From: Rhodopila globiformis
GTDB lineage: Bacteria; Pseudomonadota; Alphaproteobacteria; Acetobacterales; Acetobacteraceae
Reading direction: 5' to 3'
NCBI RefSeq assembly: GCF_002937115.1
Contig: NZ_NHRY01000270.1
Coordinates: 1-56,022 of the forward strand
Length of the DNA stretch: 56,022 bases
Part shown: positions 53,966 through 56,022 of the stretch, one piece after another
Numbering within the stretch: the stretch's first letter is position 1
How the letters are laid out: every line of letters starts with the position of its first letter
Notes under the pieces: generated by a model
The model's input: only the letters and a program-made list of their open reading frames with translations
What the model was told of the DNA's origin: nothing
Database searches by the model: none
Program-made: the position numbers and the translations under genes

Positions 53966-54670
53966 ATGCTCGATTATGCAAAAATTCTGACGCAGGGAGT
54001 GGGTGGCTGGCTGCAGTTCGAACGAGCCTGCGGACGTGTGGAACTGTTCAGTGAAAAATACCTAGCTCAGCCGATCGGACAGATTCTGAGCGGGCAGAGC
54101 AACAATCGGGCTCGCGCGGAATACCGACATCCCATCCTCGGACCACTGGCGACTGGTCCCGGACGCCGGCCAGAGGTTGATTTTGTCGTGTGCGATCCTT
54201 ACCCGAAGATATCGATCGCGGTCGAGTCGAAATGGATCGGAAAGACAAAGCCGAGTGTGCAAAGCATCATCTGGGACTTGATAAGATTGGAGTTGCTGGC
54301 CTACCACGAGTATGCCCGCTGTTTCTTTTTGTTGGGTGGCAAGAAAGCTGACTTGGAGAAGTTCTTCGCTCAGCCGACGTTTTCAGATGCCAAGAGCACG
54401 CCTGCGCGACCGGTCCTGCGGCACGACAACAATGTTCGCAGTCGGACCAACCTTGTGCCCATCGACAAGGTCAGAATTCCGCTTTTGAAGGCGTTGTTCG
54501 AGGACTACCAGGACCAGGAGTTTCCGCACAGGATCATCTCCCGGCGGGCGGCTCCTTTTCCGGACGGGCCGACGCGTGACAGTTTCCAGATATATACCTG
54601 GGAGATCTCCTCAGCGGGAAGGCGGGACGCTTTCCGTCCACGCAATTCCAAGCATTATGTGATGTCCTAG
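53966..54670 (+). CDS. Putative PD-(D/E)XK nuclease-like protein
   Basis: 234 residues from ATG 53966, which has GGAGG five bases upstream. The core reads RRPEVDFVVCDPYPKISIAV then ESKWIG, giving D-x(n)-E-x-K, the metal-binding pattern of the PD-(D/E)XK fold (restriction-enzyme type). YHEYARCFFLLGGKKADLEK follows, as in enzymes with an extra strand. The rest is unlike families I know. It ends 28 bp from the convergent Zn-ribbon/nuclease gene and is divergent from the DUF4209-like gene. A host-defense or repair role is plausible but unproven. Confidence 0.55.
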   Translation: MLDYAKILTQGVGGWLQFERACGRVELFSEKYLAQPIGQILSGQSNNRARAEYRHPILGPLATGPGRRPEVDFVVCDPYPKISIAVESKWIGKTKPSVQSIIWDLIRLELLAYHEYARCFFLLGGKKADLEKFFAQPTFSDAKSTPARPVLRHDNNVRSRTNLVPIDKVRIPLLKALFEDYQDQEFPHRIISRRAAPFPDGPTRDSFQIYTWEISSAGRRDAFRPRNSKHYVMS

Positions 54671-54698
54671 GTAACGGGGCAGTTGCCTAAGCAAATCT

Positions 54699-55337
54699 TC
54701 AATCGAGATGCAGGTAGGGACCGTCTTCAAGGCTGTGGCCATCCGGAATGACAAGCCGAAATTCTATTCCGTGAGCGGCGAGCTGCGCTTTCGCTGATTG
54801 AAGGTCATTCGTCGGTCCTGCTCCGACTTCCATGATCCCAAGCAGCGCAACGTCGGGCCGAAGGCGAATGGCCAGGGCCACAAGTTCCGAGATATGCGAC
54901 GATCGTAGACTGCGCCATGAAGACTTCACCTCGCATAACACCGCCTTGCCATCGACCACCGCCAACAAATCGGCTTCAGCCTCGGGATCATCCTCCCGTG
55001 TAAATCCGAACCATGTCGGACCCACGAACATGAATGACCTTCGTGCTTCCCAGCACAACTTCGTCAGTAGCCAGATAAGCGAGAGTACGCTGTGGTCCCG
55101 GAGGCTTTCGATCAAGAACTCATTAGGGCGAAAGAGCCACCGAACGTCGACTGGCGCGGGTTCGGAACGGGCGCAGACTTCGCAGGACATCTCTGATGAC
55201 AGCGCCGAGAGATCAACCCAGTTTCTATGGTGGCACGCATGACATGTCCATTGATGTCCCTGGAAGACGATCTTCCGTCGCCGCATCTCGATAAAGCAGG
55301 AGTCGAGTGACCGTTCCTCGTATGCGTCCCAATCCAC
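54699..55337 (-). CDS. Zinc-ribbon PD-(D/E)XK nuclease-like protein, downstream half of a split gene
   Basis: 212 residues from a GTG at 55337. A zinc ribbon CHACHHRNW...CEVCARS (Cys-x2-Cys-x19-Cys-x2-Cys) lies at residues ~32-58. A nuclease-like core follows: EAEADLLAVVDGKAVLCEVK, that is E-x-D...E-x-K. The same frame continues upstream through 20 sense codons (including KAYWDANPQPNQ) to a TGA and then into the 55398-55904 gene. This is most simply one ~401-codon gene split by a TGG-to-TGA change (LKAG-stop-KAHRK). Whether the downstream half is translated alone is unknown. Confidence 0.5.
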   Translation of the reverse strand: MDWDAYEERSLDSCFIEMRRRKIVFQGHQWTCHACHHRNWVDLSALSSEMSCEVCARSEPAPVDVRWLFRPNEFLIESLRDHSVLSLIWLLTKLCWEARRSFMFVGPTWFGFTREDDPEAEADLLAVVDGKAVLCEVKSSWRSLRSSHISELVALAIRLRPDVALLGIMEVGAGPTNDLQSAKAQLAAHGIEFRLVIPDGHSLEDGPYLHLD

Positions 55338-55397
55338 GCTCGAATCCGGCTGATTCGGCTGCGGGTTGGCATCCCAATACGCCTTGCGGTGAGCCTT

Positions 55398-55904
55398 TCA
55401 TCCGGCTTTCAGATCATCATAGGTGATATAATCCATCGGGTTCTTCAACGTTTGCGAAGCCTTGACGATCAGGAGTCCCAGTGCCTCTCTGTCGCGCTCG
55501 CTACGCAAATCGAATGTGGCTTCACGCGGCGCGCGCTTCTGTAGCCTCGAAACAGTTGGCGCTATCTTATCCGACGGCAGGTTTGGTGTTCCACCAAACC
55601 TTGCAAATGTCTTCTGCAAGAACGGGTGCAACAGGAGATTGCTGGCACGCCGCAGGCTGCCCGCCATACCGAAGACACCGGTCAAATACCGTGCTTCGTT
55701 CGACGGATGCGTCCACCGTGCCTTGCTTGGAGCTTGGATCCGGCCATGTTCGGCGTTCGGATCCTGCCATGCGCCATCGGCAACAAGTGCTTGCCGTATA
55801 GCTTCGGCGTCGGTCGGCACCTGGATGCTCTCAATCGGGTGATCCGCGCTGAGGAACACGGCCAGCCCGCCCCCGCGGCTCCGTCGTGGCGACGGCAAGG
55901 TCAT
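55398..55904 (-). CDS. Upstream half of split gene, unknown domain
   Basis: 168 residues from ATG 55904 to the internal TGA. The sequence includes ADHPIESIQVPTDAEAIRQA, YLTGVFGMAGSLRRASNLLL and a C-terminal DREALGLLIVKASQTLKNPM before YITYDDLKAG. I do not recognise a family. It is in the same frame as the Zn-ribbon nuclease-like protein downstream. The transposase stop lies 15 bp upstream, also in frame, so the real N-terminus may have been removed by that insertion. Confidence 0.45.
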   Translation of the reverse strand: MTLPSPRRSRGGGLAVFLSADHPIESIQVPTDAEAIRQALVADGAWQDPNAEHGRIQAPSKARWTHPSNEARYLTGVFGMAGSLRRASNLLLHPFLQKTFARFGGTPNLPSDKIAPTVSRLQKRAPREATFDLRSERDREALGLLIVKASQTLKNPMDYITYDDLKAG

Positions 55905-55919
55905 TCGATTCTGATTACT

Positions 55920-56022
55920 TCAGGTTCCGCCATATGCCAGGACACGGTTGAGGTTCATGGCGTTGCGCCAAAGGGCGTCGGCGACGTTGTTGACCTTGTT
56001 GAACCGCAGGATGTTGAGGGCG
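55920..56022 (-). CDS. C-terminal end of a probable transposase (runs out of window)
   Basis: The last 33 codons of a minus-strand gene: ALNILRFNKVNNVADALWRN, then AMNLNRVLAYGGT and TGA. The LNILR...NALN-R-LAY pattern resembles the tail of ISAs1-family transposases. The catalytic part lies beyond the window. Family assignment is tentative. Confidence 0.45.
   Translation of the reverse strand, partial: ALNILRFNKVNNVADALWRNAMNLNRVLAYGGT

Overview
The window reads as chromosomal DNA of a high-GC alphaproteobacterium, most likely an Acetobacteraceae/Rhodospirillales relative. This is inferred from the strong G/C third-position bias, the purL-bolA-grxD order, the alphaproteobacterial-type uracil-DNA glycosylase, and many short palindromes built on a TCATGGCCGGGC core. 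No tRNA, rRNA or CRISPR array was recognised by eye. Database names are family-level recognitions from motifs; no search was run.

Layout. 1-1734: end of a Pro/Ala-rich Sel1-repeat protein and a TAXI-type solute receptor. 1893-8117: surface-polysaccharide genes (two RgpF-like proteins, one fused to a GT2 domain, plus a GT4 and a GT2), partly A/T-rich and probably acquired. 8285-9621: rph and rdgB. 10074-13216: an ABC-type substrate-binding protein, a split thiamine-diphosphate decarboxylase and a uracil-DNA glycosylase. 13326-15791: a soluble lytic transglycosylase and moaB. 15925-20138: a copper-handling run (DUF2946-like, outer-membrane protein, CopC, a CopD-cytochrome c-redoxin fusion, SCO). 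20163-23013: glycine-zipper lipoprotein, two cold-shock genes and a GT2. 23088-27387 (minus): purQ, a Uma2-type gene, purL, bolA and grxD in tight succession.

27540-29014 is a graveyard: two eroded vapBC-like junctions and head-to-head fragments of two transposases. 29029-37715 is a two-component system divergent from a heavy-metal-type RND efflux operon (adaptor, pump, outer-membrane factor), with a large nested palindrome between adaptor and pump. 38362-39065 holds a glutamine amidotransferase gene cut by an IS1634-type fragment. 39496-46339 is a tightly coupled cassette (SSS symporter, atypical metallophosphoesterase, VTT membrane protein, disulfide oxidoreductase, radical SAM protein) followed by an ECF sigma factor and a zinc-finger anti-sigma candidate. 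The radical SAM gene is broken by a 172-bp palindromic insertion whose removal restores the frame exactly. 46773-50284: a YiiX-like cysteine hydrolase overlapping a large MGH1/GH63-like glycosidase.

50285-56022 is an accessory island: a duplicated sigma-factor fragment, a YmdB remnant, a complete IS630-family element with a probable -1 frameshift, a DUF4209-like protein, two PD-(D/E)XK-like nuclease candidates (one split by an in-frame TGA), and the tail of another transposase. The likeliest undescribed biology lies in the symporter-to-radical-SAM cassette, the copper operon with its triple fusion, and the island's nuclease pair.
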